Part shown: one piece after another, positions 29,001 through 37,745 of the stretch
Position numbering within the stretch: position 1 is the first letter of the stretch
Layout: each line of letters opens with the position of its first letter
From: CAVSQX01 sp963730225
GTDB lineage: Bacteria > Planctomycetota > Phycisphaerae > Tepidisphaerales > Tepidisphaeraceae
Direction of reading: 5' to 3'
DNA length: 64,000 nucleotides
Assembly: GCA_963730225.1 (NCBI GenBank)
Contig: CAVSQX010000004.1
Coordinates: 1,488,001 to 1,552,000, forward strand
The notes under the pieces: model-generated
What the model was told of the DNA's origin: nothing
Database searches by the model: none
Seen by the model: the letters and a program-made list of their open reading frames with translations, nothing else
Made by a program: the position numbers and the translations under genes

Positions 29001-30999
29001 GGCCATGACCGCGGCCCTATGGACGTTTCACCCCGCGTTCCAAATCAGCGCCAGCCCGCTCATCATCATTCTCGCCTTTGCGATCATCGCCATGTCCGTG
29101 CTGGTGATTCTGGTCGTGTATGGAAAATTCGACGCCGAGCTCAAACGCCTCTCCAGCGGCCGCGGCAACGTGCAGGCCGCCAGCTTCGCCAACGCCGCCG
29201 TTTTTTTCAGCGCCATCATTCTGGGAATCGCGAACATGCGCCGCCGAAAGATGCGCACGCTGCTGACGAGCGTGACGATCGTTCTGATCACTTTCGTCGT
29301 TCTCTGGTTCACCAGCTCGACGCGCTATCTCGGCCAGACGGCTCTTCCGCTGGGTATTGCCAGCTCGCATCCCGGATTTCTGCTGCGTCAGCGCGGGTTT
29401 CGCCCGATGCAGCCGATTGTCGTGGATCAGCTTCGCGCCGTGCTGGCCGATCCCGCTCTGCAAATCGATCCGCCCAGGCTCGTTCAGCGCTGGTGGGCCG
29501 CTTCCGCGGCCGATCCACGGGAGCAGTACGATCTGTCGGCCGGCGCTTCGCGCCGCATCGGCGTTCTCGCCGTCCTGGGCCTGACACCGGGCGAATCCTC
29601 CCTTTCGCAAATCGGCCAGGTCATTGGTCCGGCCAAGTTCGCGGCCCTGGAGCGCGGCCGAAGCGACGTCATTTTCCTCAGCGACGCCATCGCCGATCAG
29701 TTACACGCTCACGAAGCCGACACGGTGCGTCTCAGCGGCATCGATCTTCGCGTCGCCGGCATTTTCTCGGCGTCGGAATTCGACGGCCAAGTCAATCTCC
29801 TCAGCGGTGAGAGTCTGGCCCCGCTGAAATTCGCTTCCGGTCAACTCGATTCCGGTGGCCAGCAGATGACCGAAACGACGTCGCAATCGCTCGATCTGGG
29901 CGGGGGCTCGGCGGCTGTCGAGGCGGCCAGCGCCTATCAGCATCTTTCCTCCTCGCAGTTCGTGATCGTCGCCGCCGATGTCTGCCGAATGCTGCAAAAC
30001 AGCTCGCTGCGAAATGTCGGATTCCGCCTGGCCGATCAGCAGCAGGTGCAGCGCGTCGGAGAGGAACTCACTCGTCGCTTCTCGCTAGCCACCTACGCCG
30101 GGTACGACGACGGCGTCCGCCTGATCGTCGCGGCAAATCTTTCCGGGGTCAGCGGCGGTGCGCAGGTCGCCATCCCGCTGCTCATCGCCGGGCTCATCAT
30201 CTTCAACACCATGATGGGCTCGATCGCCCAGCGCCGCCGGGAGATTCACGTCTACACGTCGCTGGGCCTGGCGCCGCTGCACGTCGGGGCGCTGTTCCTG
30301 GCCGAGGCGATGACCTATGGCCTGATCGGAACCGTGTTCGGATACATCATCGGGCAGGGCGTCGGAACGGCGCTCTCCCACCTCGGTTGGCTGGGAAGCA
30401 TCACGATCAATTATTCCGGCACCAGCGCGATCCAGACCATGGGTCTGATTCTGCTGATCGTGCTGCTCAGCGCCCTGGTCCCCGCCGCCCTGGCCAGCAG
30501 AATCGCCGCACCCAGCATCGATCGCACGTGGAAAGTTCCCGCGCCGCACAACGACGAGATTCGCGCCGAGTTGCCGTTTACCATCAGCCGCAGCGCCGCC
30601 GACGGCGCTCTGGCGTACGTCTCGGAATTCTTCCAGTCCCACCGCGAAGGCAGCATCGGAAAATTCTCCGCCGCAGCCGTCGAGATTCTTCCTTTCGAAG
30701 ATTCCACGACACACTTTAAATCCTGGGGACTTCGCACGACGGTCTGGCTCACGCCGTACGACCTTGGCGTGCGGCAGCAGGTCACGCTCCAAATCCATCC
30801 GGGCCAGTTTCCCGACATCTACGAAGTCGATGTGCTGCTGCATCGGCTCTCCGGCGACGACGGAAGCTGGCACCGCATGAACCGCACCTTCCTCACCGAA
30901 CTGCGAAAACAATTCCTCCAGTGGCGCTCCCTCTCTCCGCCCCGCATGCTCGAGTACGTCCACCAGAGCAGGCGGCTTTTTGAACCGGCGGCTTCATGA
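25987..30999 (+). CDS. FtsX-family ABC permease fused to a degenerate M28-like domain
   Basis: 1670 residues. A signal-like helix at about 31-49 (FTALILIGWLLSASTAWAQ) precedes a region resembling M28 peptidases with a PA-like insert (LRGQIAVIES). The M28 metal sites are altered: ALMFSVPLDSSS (about 263-274) where H-x-D is expected, PGAGQAV (about 281-287) for GADDN, and FFSSGDSIQFLGTRNMF for the EE motif. Membrane helices lie near 966-1115, and the FtsX domain near 1390-1500 (PLLIAGLIIFNTMMGSIAQRRREI). Residues about 619-675 are Arg-rich and out of frame (see findings). The stop overlaps the next ATG by 4 bp, starting a six-gene operon. The start (25987 or 26011) overlaps the divergent GH2 start and is uncertain. 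It probably works with the ATPase at 34886. Confidence 0.8.
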   Translation: MTVSFRTDMWAESTAHPPQNTINSAASAPARFTALILIGWLLSASTAWAQIDSAKFTVDLSVIAHYPSRIVGSAGYYSAAGYLEAQLAALPNVELKQQQFTVMVPITQSATLSIDAGPTEKVYPFWPAMVRTCSTAPSGIHGRLVYCGRCDYSELKPASLRGQIAVIESSAAANWTAPFDMGAAAELVLGSHDTSWVDLKDHDLRIPVNFPRFYIPPGPLAENLRAGRVPAATLTANIAWQARTATNFFALIRPAAPAQPQRALMFSVPLDSSSLVPDLSPGAGQAVQTAAGIALVRDLSRHPWNRPVIVFFSSGDSIQFLGTRNMFLALGTPPTAWNDESANLEQQSADARRDLARAWQLLDAPQKLSVTGDRPLVDRINQIVDLDVAQAQDRLFRTRAAERLSDANRKIVADLENRQAALERVKFAFQQQPALLDRSDADEFLQRTIARLTDLLRQYADRSAELQQRAHLYHWLADAVGQPRDPLPKRIDARLIELLVGLDLSDGGDFVGPMFFGTFQRAGSFPQIQLYSEWFGKLQRDFAAHHPETAWWATARNSVDLEPLNQIRAQPSYLAGPLPIASELSMVWGTPGFSMITLDDLRLHRDTPADTLSNLPHGRDSAATVRPARSFFPRLERCKIPRPREPAAAGRIAGRAGRQLFLRRARARSSAPGFLATYSYLTNTGAEDRIPPLGLLPWTLGVRRTEVRDCDALGNYRFEGLPRLRSDRMDGPLRDQNDMQVLALSVYRIDPAGGAIVATTDMGKQADTIHWSADIKQDVPPLRSLVFDCQEFSLGGLYDPRFLQTLGQVVPLDAQRNAEPRRFAMWLSDQMLAGFVEPAAATDLLIRFGKIGNRLILLNMSVPSASARSEPRGYLPIELNHLGPLALATTRDFYRLDDQRLADYRRAGVSSPLIDQLHQAAARQLQRADQSLASDDGPGLLRESTGAWANEARVYDAAQDMARDVVRAAIFLLVLCVPFAFCMERLLLAATSVYRQIAGVVGIFLAMTAALWTFHPAFQISASPLIIILAFAIIAMSVLVILVVYGKFDAELKRLSSGRGNVQAASFANAAVFFSAIILGIANMRRRKMRTLLTSVTIVLITFVVLWFTSSTRYLGQTALPLGIASSHPGFLLRQRGFRPMQPIVVDQLRAVLADPALQIDPPRLVQRWWAASAADPREQYDLSAGASRRIGVLAVLGLTPGESSLSQIGQVIGPAKFAALERGRSDVIFLSDAIADQLHAHEADTVRLSGIDLRVAGIFSASEFDGQVNLLSGESLAPLKFASGQLDSGGQQMTETTSQSLDLGGGSAAVEAASAYQHLSSSQFVIVAADVCRMLQNSSLRNVGFRLADQQQVQRVGEELTRRFSLATYAGYDDGVRLIVAANLSGVSGGAQVAIPLLIAGLIIFNTMMGSIAQRRREIHVYTSLGLAPLHVGALFLAEAMTYGLIGTVFGYIIGQGVGTALSHLGWLGSITINYSGTSAIQTMGLILLIVLLSALVPAALASRIAAPSIDRTWKVPAPHNDEIRAELPFTISRSAADGALAYVSEFFQSHREGSIGKFSAAAVEILPFEDSTTHFKSWGLRTTVWLTPYDLGVRQQVTLQIHPGQFPDIYEVDVLLHRLSGDDGSWHRMNRTFLTELRKQFLQWRSLSPPRMLEYVHQSRRLFEPAAS

Positions 31000-33007
31000 A
31001 GGAAGACCTGGAACTCAAAAGCTTCCGCGAGTTGATGCTTCCCCCCGACCGGTGGGATGACGGCTTTGGCCTCAAGGCGATGATCGGCGGGGTTTTCGTC
31101 GGCCTGATCATGACACCCGCCAGCATGTACATGCAGTTGGTCGTCGGTTCGGAAATCGGAACCGCCGCACAGTGGGTCACCATCATCCTTTTCATGGAAG
31201 TCGCACGCCGCAGCTTCACCGTGCTCTCGCGCCCGAAGTTTTCGTTCTCTACTACATGGCCGGGGCATGCCTCCTCAACATCAACGGCGCACCCGGGTCG
31301 CCGCCTCGCGGACTGCTCTGGCAGCAGTTCATGGTTCAAAGCAATTCGTTCCGGCAATTCGGCCTGTCGCAAAAAATTCCAACCTGGGTCGCTCCGGCGT
31401 CCCCGCAGGTTCTGGCGGCACGCAGCTTTTTCAACCCAGCCTGGTATGTGCCCATCGGCTTGATGTCGCTGGGCCTGCTGCTGGCGCGAATCGACAACTT
31501 CACGCTCGGTTATGTCATGTATCGCATCACCAGCGATCTGGAAAAACTTCCCTTTCCCATGGCCCCCGTCGGCGCTGAAGGCGTCACGGCGCTGGCCGAC
31601 GCCTCGCGCAGCGCGCAAACCTGGAGATGGCGCGTCTTCAGCTTCGGCGCGATGCTCGGACTGGCTTTTGGGCTGATTTATCTCGCCCTGCCCGCCGTCA
31701 CCGGGGCCATCCTCCCCCAGCCCATCAGCATCATCGCTTTCCCGTTCAAGGATTTGACGTCCTACATCGAAAGCTTTCTACCGGCCGTTCCCCTGCTCAT
31801 TTCCCTGGATCTGGGATTGGTGCTTCTGGGAATGGTTCTTCCGTTTTGGGCCGTCGTCGGCAGCTTCATCGGACTGGTCATCTGCCTGGTCATGAACCCG
31901 GCGCTTTTTCATTTGGGCATCCTGAAAAGCTGGGGGCCCGGATTGGGGGGAATTCGGACGCTCGAATCCAACACGCTGGATTTCTATTTTTCGTTCGGGC
32001 TGGGATTAACCGGCGCGATCGCCGTGATCGGCATCTGGCACATCGCCAGCCGGCTGCTTCTCAATCGCGGCCGGCAAGGCTCATCCCTGGAATGGAAGAA
32101 TTTTCTCAAGCCCCCCGCCGGGCGAGGTGATTTTTCCATGTGGCTGGCCATCCTCCTCTACTTCGCCGCCACCGCCGCCACGACGCTCATCGCCTGCGCC
32201 CTTCTTCGTCAGGCTCATCTTCAGGGCCTCGGCAGCCCCGTCACCGGCCGACTTATCTTTGTTTTCATCTTCTTCGGATTCCTCTACACGCCGATCATCG
32301 GTTACGTCGAGTCGCGGATGGAAGGCGTCGTCGGCCAGGAATTGCAGCTGCCGTTTGTGCGCGAAGCCGCTCGCCTGCTGACCGGCTACCGCGGCGCTGC
32401 CATCTGGTTCGTTCCGATGCCCAACAACAATTATGGCAGCCAGGCACTGTACTTCCGCAAAACTGAACTCACGGGCACCCGAATCTCGTCCATGATCAAG
32501 GCGGAACTATTCATCTTTCCCGTGGTCATCGTCACCAGCGTCGTCTTCAGTCAATTTATCCTGCGAATCGCGCCAGTTCCCAGCAGCGCCTTTCCCTACG
32601 CCGAGCAATGGTGGGAGCTGGCCGCGTATCGTCAGGGCCTGATGTTCAGCAGCACTCTCCCCGGCGGACAAAACGGCCAATTCGCCCAGGCCTTTCATCC
32701 CTCCTACCTCTTCACCGGCCTGGGTGCTGCCGTCGCGCTCTACGCTGCGCTGGCTGCGATGGGATTGCCCGCCCTGCTCTTCTACGGCGTCGTTCGCGGC
32801 CTCGACCAAAGCGCCCCGCAGGTTATCCTGCCCGAACTCCTGGGCGCCTTTCTGGGGCGGCACTATTTCGCGCCGCGCTTCGGCAAACAATGGAAGCTCT
32901 ACATCATCGTCTTCTTCGCCGGCTACAGTTGCGGCGTCGGGCTAATCATGATGCTGAGTCTGGGCATCGTCTTCATGAGCAAAAGTGTTTTTCAAAGTCC
33001 GTTCTAA
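30996..33007 (+). CDS. OPT/DUF6785-like multi-pass transporter (one frameshift)
   Basis: ATGA overlap with the preceding stop fixes the start at 30996. About 670 residues with more than ten hydrophobic helices. The early frame (MKEDLELKSFRELMLPPDRW, FVGLIMTPASMYMQLVVG) breaks at LSRP. The second frame continues with EVFVLYYMAGACLLNINGAP. Restoring one C at 31232-31234 joins them as SRPEVFVLYYMAG. The motif LEKLPFPMAPVGAEGV parallels the NERLSFPLVQVQAAL of the DUF6785 protein at 48252, and both resemble oligopeptide transporter (OPT) proteins. The substrate, probably a peptide or metal chelate, is inferred. It is second in the six-gene operon. Confidence 0.75.
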
Positions 33008-33008
33008 A

Positions 33009-33890
33009 ATGACAACAACGGCAGCATATTCTGCATCCCTTGATTGCCCATTCGCCTGGCAGGGATGGACGATTCGGCTGCCCGGCGAATGGAACCCGGT
33101 GAAGTTGGATGGGGATTTCGATGGGGGTTATGTGTTGATCGCCGATTTGCACGGACCGCGATTGGCCCTGCGCTGGACAACGCCAAAACGCGGATTTGAT
33201 CTTCGCCTCGCCCTGGCCCGAGAAGTCGGCCGTCTCCAGTCGCATTCCGCACGGCGATTCGATCTGCCGCTGTGGAGCGACACGCTGCTGTGCCTCGAAT
33301 CCGATTCGCCGGGCCGGGATGTTTTTGTCGGCCGCAGCGATCCATCCCATCGCGTTCTGCAAATCGTCGCGCCCCGGCGCGAGGACGAGCCGTCGCAAAC
33401 TCAGGCGCTGCTGGAATCGCTGGGCGATGGTCCGCCGGGCCAGCCGCGTTCGTGGGCCGCATTGGATTTGAGTTGCAAAATCGGCGGCGATTGGCGGCTG
33501 GAATCGCATCAGTTCAATGCCGGCGATCTGTCGCTGCACTTTCAGCGCAAGCGAGAGCGAATCACGATTCGGCAATTGGCACTGGCCCATCTGGCCTTGC
33601 GTCGAAGGCCCCTCGAGCAGTGGATGGATTCGCAAGATCATCGCTCTGTAAAAACAGCCAAGCCGCTGACCGTTCACGCCCACGACGGCCGCGTGCTGCA
33701 AGGCTTCCTGGCCGAATCGCGTTCCCGCCATTTCATTTTTCGCCGCCCAACCAATGTTCGCCTGGCCTTGCACGACATCCAGCGCGATCGATTATTGTTC
33801 ATCGAAGCTTCCAGCGCATCGCAGGCCGCCGAGCTGGCGCAAACGATCGGCTGGAAGCACACAAAAGCGAGCATCCCATGTGGTCGTTAG
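33009..33890 (+). CDS. Protein of unknown function in the permease/PqqD operon
   Basis: 293 residues from ATG 33009, one base after the previous stop (32985 is an in-frame alternative inside the upstream gene). No signal peptide or membrane helix. Beta-rich, with two stretches that look like an internal duplication: W.IRLPGEWNPVKLDGDFDG near residue 20, and an IGGDWRLESHQFNAGDLSL region near residue 170. Each is followed by a strand rich in Arg and Leu. The C-terminus (HAHDGRVLQGFLAESRSRHF) has no family I recognise. It is translationally coupled on both sides, overlapping PqqD by 13 bp, so it is likely a dedicated cytoplasmic part of the transporter system. Confidence 0.7.
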   Translation: MTTTAAYSASLDCPFAWQGWTIRLPGEWNPVKLDGDFDGGYVLIADLHGPRLALRWTTPKRGFDLRLALAREVGRLQSHSARRFDLPLWSDTLLCLESDSPGRDVFVGRSDPSHRVLQIVAPRREDEPSQTQALLESLGDGPPGQPRSWAALDLSCKIGGDWRLESHQFNAGDLSLHFQRKRERITIRQLALAHLALRRRPLEQWMDSQDHRSVKTAKPLTVHAHDGRVLQGFLAESRSRHFIFRRPTNVRLALHDIQRDRLLFIEASSASQAAELAQTIGWKHTKASIPCGR

Positions 33891-34192
33891 AATCCAAACC
33901 GATGCGCCGTGCCGATGCTCAGATGCTTCCGACCGCCACCGGCGCGCTGATCGAGCTTCCCGTGCACGCCCGCTGGCCCTTTCGCCTTCCCGCCGGCGCA
34001 AAGCGGCGTTTTGAACTGGACGAAATCGGCTTGCTCGTCTGGCGGAATTGCGACGGCCAAACGACTCTGCTGACGCTCATTGGCAAGCTCGCCGAGCAAT
34101 ACCGTCTTAACCTCCGCGAAGCGCAGGCCGCCACGCTACAATTCATCCAGACCCTGGCCGCCAGGCGGTTGATCACCCTGGAGAAGTCATGA
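33878..34192 (+). CDS. PqqD-like (RRE-fold) protein
   Basis: 104 residues (MWSLESKPMRRADAQ..). The C-terminal 60 residues follow the PqqD pattern: FELDEIGLLVWRNCDGQTT, then LLTLIGKLAEQY and a helix ending LAARRLITL. PqqD proteins have a winged-helix RiPP recognition fold that binds leader peptides and usually partners a radical SAM enzyme. None is encoded in this window. The 13-bp overlap with the gene before and 4-bp overlap with the permease after show tight coupling. An adaptor that presents a peptide or lipoprotein to the ABC transporter is my inference. Confidence 0.8.
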   Translation: MWSLESKPMRRADAQMLPTATGALIELPVHARWPFRLPAGAKRRFELDEIGLLVWRNCDGQTTLLTLIGKLAEQYRLNLREAQAATLQFIQTLAARRLITLEKS

Positions 34193-34889
34193 ACTCTGCG
34201 CCCGTTGGACGGCAAATCGTTCTGCCCCTGGGCAAAGCGATCGAAATTGCCTACAAAAATATCCGCCTGCGACTGCGCGCAGCCTTCTGGTCACCAGCGC
34301 CATCACCCTGGCCGTCGCCTTTCTGATCTGCATTCTCGTCAACCATGCGATGGTGCGCGGCTTGCGCGATTGGATCGCGCGGAATCAAACCGGCTCCAGC
34401 GTCGTTTCCCTTGACGCCCAGCGCCTCGCCGCCGCCATGAAATCCAACGGCGTTCCCATGACGCCCGAGGAAATCCACAATGATCGCCTGCAAACCACCT
34501 GGCTCCTGGGCCTGGCGCTGCTGGTCGCGCTGGTTGGAATCCTCAATGCGATGCTGATGAGCGTGGCCGAGCGATTCCGCGAGATCGGCACGATGAAGTG
34601 CCTGGGCGCTCTGGATGGTTTCATCATCCGCCTTTTTCTGCTCGAAGGTTTGTTTCAAGGCGTCGTCGGCACCGCCATCGGCCTGATGCTGGGCGCTTCA
34701 CTCGGCCTGGGCAGCCAAATCCTCACCTACGGCCCGCGCGCGTGGAAAAACGCCCCCATCGCAGAGCTGCTGCACGCCGCCCTGTTTTGCATGGCCGTCG
34801 GCGTCGTGCTGACCGTCTGCGGCGCTGTCTATCCCGCCTGGCAGGCCGCTCGGATGGACCCCATCGCCGCCATGAGGCTCGATCCATGA
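34189..34889 (+). CDS. Compact FtsX/MacB-like ABC permease (one frameshift)
   Basis: The ATG at 34189 overlaps the PqqD stop. The first frame (GKAIEIAYKNIRLRLRA) shifts near 34286 into one reading SLLVTSAITLAVAFLICILV. Adding one base gives RLRASLLVTSAITLAVAF, a normal first permease helix. The core FtsX domain follows (LALLVALVGILNAMLMSVAE, REIGTMKCLGAL, GLFQGVVGTAIGLMLG) and the terminus AWQAARMDPIAAMRL is typical. At about 233 residues it is half the size of LolC or MacB because the domain between helices 1 and 2 is only about 60 residues. It couples to the ATPase at 34886 by a 4-bp overlap. Confidence 0.82.
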
Positions 34890-35647
34890 CTTCGACCCAT
34901 CTCGTCGAACACGCCGTCCGCACCATCGACGTCAAACGCTCCTACACCATGGGCGCCGAAATCGTCCACGCCCTGCGCGGCGTCACCGTCACGGTCAACC
35001 GCGGCGAATACATCTCGATCATGGGCCCCAGCGGCTCGGGAAAAAGCACGCTGTTCAACATGATCGGCGGACTCGACAAACCGTCGGAAGGAAAAGTCTA
35101 CATCGACGAAGTCGACATCGCCCAACTCGACAGCTATGAACTCGCTTGGATGCGCTGCCACAAAATCGGTTACATCTTTCAAACCTTCAACCTGATCCCC
35201 GTGATGACCGCCCTGGAAAACGTCATGATGCCCATGATCTTCGGCGGCATGACCACCGCCAACGCCCAGGACAAGGCCGCCGACATTCTCAAGCGCGTCG
35301 ATCTGGGCCACCGGCTTTCCAACCGCCCCAGCGAAATGTCCGGCGGTCAACAGCAGCGCGTCGCCATTGCCCGCGCCTTCGCCAACGATCCCACCATCAT
35401 TCTCGCCGACGAGCCCACCGGCAATCTCGATCTCAACACCGGCAAGCTCGTCATCGAGCTTCTGCGGCAACTAAACCAGGAGCGCGGCGCTACCATCATC
35501 AGCGCCACGCACGATCACAAAATGCTGGCCGTCAGCGATCGCATTCTCTGGATCAGCGACGGACAGGTCGAGCGGATTCAGAATCGGAAGGATTTGAAGA
35601 TCGAAGTCGGCACCATCGAGGGCGCCCAAGGCCAATCCCTTCACTGA
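34886..35647 (+). CDS. ABC transporter ATP-binding protein, LolD/MacB type
   Basis: 253 residues. Walker A is GPSGSGKST, Q-loop IFQTFNLIPVM, signature MSGGQQQRVAIARAF, Walker B IILADEPTGNLD, and switch His in SATHDH. The sequence is of the MacB/LolD/FtsE class that energises mechanotransmission by FtsX permeases rather than import. The start at 34886 overlaps the permease stop (ATGA). It is last in the six-gene operon and overlaps the convergent DUF1537 kinase gene by 7 bp at the 3' ends. It should energise the permease at 34189 and probably the large FtsX protein at 25987. Confidence 0.93.
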   Translation: MTSTHLVEHAVRTIDVKRSYTMGAEIVHALRGVTVTVNRGEYISIMGPSGSGKSTLFNMIGGLDKPSEGKVYIDEVDIAQLDSYELAWMRCHKIGYIFQTFNLIPVMTALENVMMPMIFGGMTTANAQDKAADILKRVDLGHRLSNRPSEMSGGQQQRVAIARAFANDPTIILADEPTGNLDLNTGKLVIELLRQLNQERGATIISATHDHKMLAVSDRILWISDGQVERIQNRKDLKIEVGTIEGAQGQSLH

Positions 35648-36717
35648 AACAAATCGGCCGGCCACCGATAACTCCCCGGCTTCACGATCAACATGCTCCC
35701 CCCGTTTAGCGCCGGCCCGCCGGGCCCGGCTTCCCCGACGCGCAAAACCGTCACCCCCGCCGAAATCTGCCCCACAACCGCAAACTCCCCCCAACCCATT
35801 CTCCGCACCAGCGACGCCGCCGTCGCTCCGCCTTCGACCAGAATCGTCGCCGGCTTCCGCACTTTCAGCACCGCGCACGCCGCGTCGATCAACATCCGAT
35901 CGATCTCCGCCGCCCGCTCCGGCACAATCGGATGATCCACCGCCGCGACCGCCAATCCATGCAAATCCATCCGCTCACGCAACGCCTCCGCCCAAGCCGA
36001 AGTATTTCCGTCCCCCGGCATCTGGCACACCGCATGGTCCAATCCGCAAAATGTCCCGCGCGTGGTGGTTCCGCTGATCATCAACCGCGAGCCCGACATT
36101 TCGATCGCCGAAATCTTCCGCCGCTGCAACCCGCGCTCCTCCAGAATCGCCGAAAAAAAATCCGCTCCCCCCGCCGGCAGAATTCCACGGTCCAGCATCC
36201 CGGCGATCCGCCGTAAATCGTCGCCGCTGGAGCCTTCGGCGATCTCGATGCCGTCGCCGCCGTCGAGCAGACTCCGCACGTCCGATGTCGCGGCTGGATG
36301 CCGCGGATCATTCGCAAACGCCGTCTGATGCAACGGCACGCCGTCGATGAAATATTTCCCAGCCACGATGATCCGCCCGCGCGACGGATTCTGCGGAGCC
36401 AGCAAACACCGCTCCAATCCGAACGCCCCCATCACCGCCTGCAATTCCGCCGCTACCGGCCCGCGCAGAACCGAATCGGTTTTCTTGAAAATCAGATCGA
36501 ACGGTGTCGCCGCGAATTTTCGGGCCAATTCCCCGACGCGCTGTTCCGCCTCGGCGGGCGGCAAATGGCGCGAGTCGGTGTCGATGATGACCGCGTCGGC
36601 GGACATCGACGGCACGCTGGCAAATCCGATTCGCGCCGACAAGCCGTGCTCCAGCGCAATCCCGCCGATTTCGGCCGCGCCGGTGAAATCGTCGGCGATA
36701 ACGAGAATTCGCTTCAT
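35641..36717 (-). CDS. Four-carbon acid sugar kinase family (DUF1537)
   Basis: 358 residues starting MKRILVIADDFTGAAEIGG, the DUF1537 N-terminal signature (DDFTGA). FDLIFKKTDSVLRGPVAAEL and VEGGATAASLVRRMGW further mark both family domains. These kinases phosphorylate C4 sugar acids such as D-threonate or D-erythronate at C4. Its ATG overlaps the stop of the PdxA-like gene by 4 bp, matching the known pairing in which the phosphorylated acid is oxidised and decarboxylated by PdxA2 to dihydroxyacetone phosphate. It is the last gene of the minus-strand operon. The exact acid is not predictable here. Confidence 0.88.
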   Translation of the reverse strand: MKRILVIADDFTGAAEIGGIALEHGLSARIGFASVPSMSADAVIIDTDSRHLPPAEAEQRVGELARKFAATPFDLIFKKTDSVLRGPVAAELQAVMGAFGLERCLLAPQNPSRGRIIVAGKYFIDGVPLHQTAFANDPRHPAATSDVRSLLDGGDGIEIAEGSSGDDLRRIAGMLDRGILPAGGADFFSAILEERGLQRRKISAIEMSGSRLMISGTTTRGTFCGLDHAVCQMPGDGNTSAWAEALRERMDLHGLAVAAVDHPIVPERAAEIDRMLIDAACAVLKVRKPATILVEGGATAASLVRRMGWGEFAVVGQISAGVTVLRVGEAGPGGPALNGGSMLIVKPGSYRWPADLFQ

Positions 36718-37745
36718 GCTTTCTTTCGATGCACCGCCAGCTTCGCCGCATACACGATCGCGTCGATCAAGCTCGCCTCGCTGGCCGTCCCTTGGCCCGC
36801 CTGATCGAAGGCCGTCCCATGATCCACCGACGTGCGAATGATCGGCAGCCCCAGCGAAACGTTGATCCCGTTCACGCTGTCCCACGTTCCGCTGGCACGG
36901 TCGAAATGAAAGCCCTGGAGCTTGGTGGGAATGTGTCCCTGGTCGTGGTACATCGCCACGCAGATGTCGTACACGCCCGCCACCGCGCGCGGAAAAAACG
37001 TGTCCGGTGGATGCGGCCCGTCGGCGCGAATTCCCTCCGCCCGCGCGGCCGCGATCGCCGGAATAATCTGCTCGCGTTCCTCGCTTCCAAAAAGGCCGCC
37101 GTCGCTGGCGTGCGGATTCAGCCCCGCCACGCCCACTCTCGGATTCTCAATCCCCAGTTGCACGCACGCGCCGTGCCCCAGGCGGATCACGTTCAGCACC
37201 CGCTCCTTCGTCACCGCGTCGCACGCCTGCCGCAGTGACACATGCGTCGAGACATGCACGACGCGCAGCTCGCCGGCGGCCAGCATCATGGTGAAATCGC
37301 TCACTCCCGTGAAATGGGCGAAAATTTCCGTGTGCCCGGGAAAATGATGCCCCGCCGCCACCAGCGCTTCCTTGTGAATCGGCGCGGTTACGGTCGCGGC
37401 GATTTCGTTTTTCATCGCCAGCTCGATCATCGTGCGAACGGCCTCAAACGCCGCGTGCCCGCCCGACGCCTGCACTTTGCCCAACTGGAGATTCGACAGA
37501 TCCAGATCGGGAAGCGCAAAAACATCGAGCGTCGCCGAATCGAACTTCGCATCAGAAACCCGTGAGATCGCCCGCACCTGCAACCGGGAACCGACAAACC
37601 CGGCGGCGCGACGAATGATTTCAGGATCGCCGATCACAATCAGGCGGTAGATTTCCGATGCACGCGAAAACGCCTTGGCGATAATCTCCGGCCCGATCCC
37701 CGCGGGGTCGCCCATGCTGATGCCGATGATCGGCTTGGCGTTCAT
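36714..37745 (-). CDS. PdxA-family 4-phospho-acid dehydrogenase (PdxA2-like)
   Basis: 343 residues. The start ATG at 37745 shares one base with the stop of the upstream lyase gene. The family signature is ISMGDPAGIGPEI, followed by FPGHTEIFAHFTGV, HVSLRQACDAV, GLNPHASDGGLFG and MYHDQGHIPTKL, which carry the metal-binding His/Asp and substrate residues. PdxA oxidises 4-phosphohydroxy-L-threonine in PLP synthesis, while PdxA2 members do the same chemistry on D-threonate/erythronate 4-phosphate. Coupling to a DUF1537 kinase strongly favours the catabolic PdxA2 role. Confidence 0.88.
   Translation of the reverse strand: MNAKPIIGISMGDPAGIGPEIIAKAFSRASEIYRLIVIGDPEIIRRAAGFVGSRLQVRAISRVSDAKFDSATLDVFALPDLDLSNLQLGKVQASGGHAAFEAVRTMIELAMKNEIAATVTAPIHKEALVAAGHHFPGHTEIFAHFTGVSDFTMMLAAGELRVVHVSTHVSLRQACDAVTKERVLNVIRLGHGACVQLGIENPRVGVAGLNPHASDGGLFGSEEREQIIPAIAAARAEGIRADGPHPPDTFFPRAVAGVYDICVAMYHDQGHIPTKLQGFHFDRASGTWDSVNGINVSLGLPIIRTSVDHGTAFDQAGQGTASEASLIDAIVYAAKLAVHRKKA

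Noticed and set aside
36714..37745. PdxA of vitamin B6 biosynthesis
   Set aside because: Coupling to a DUF1537 kinase and other sugar-acid genes favours the catabolic PdxA2 role.
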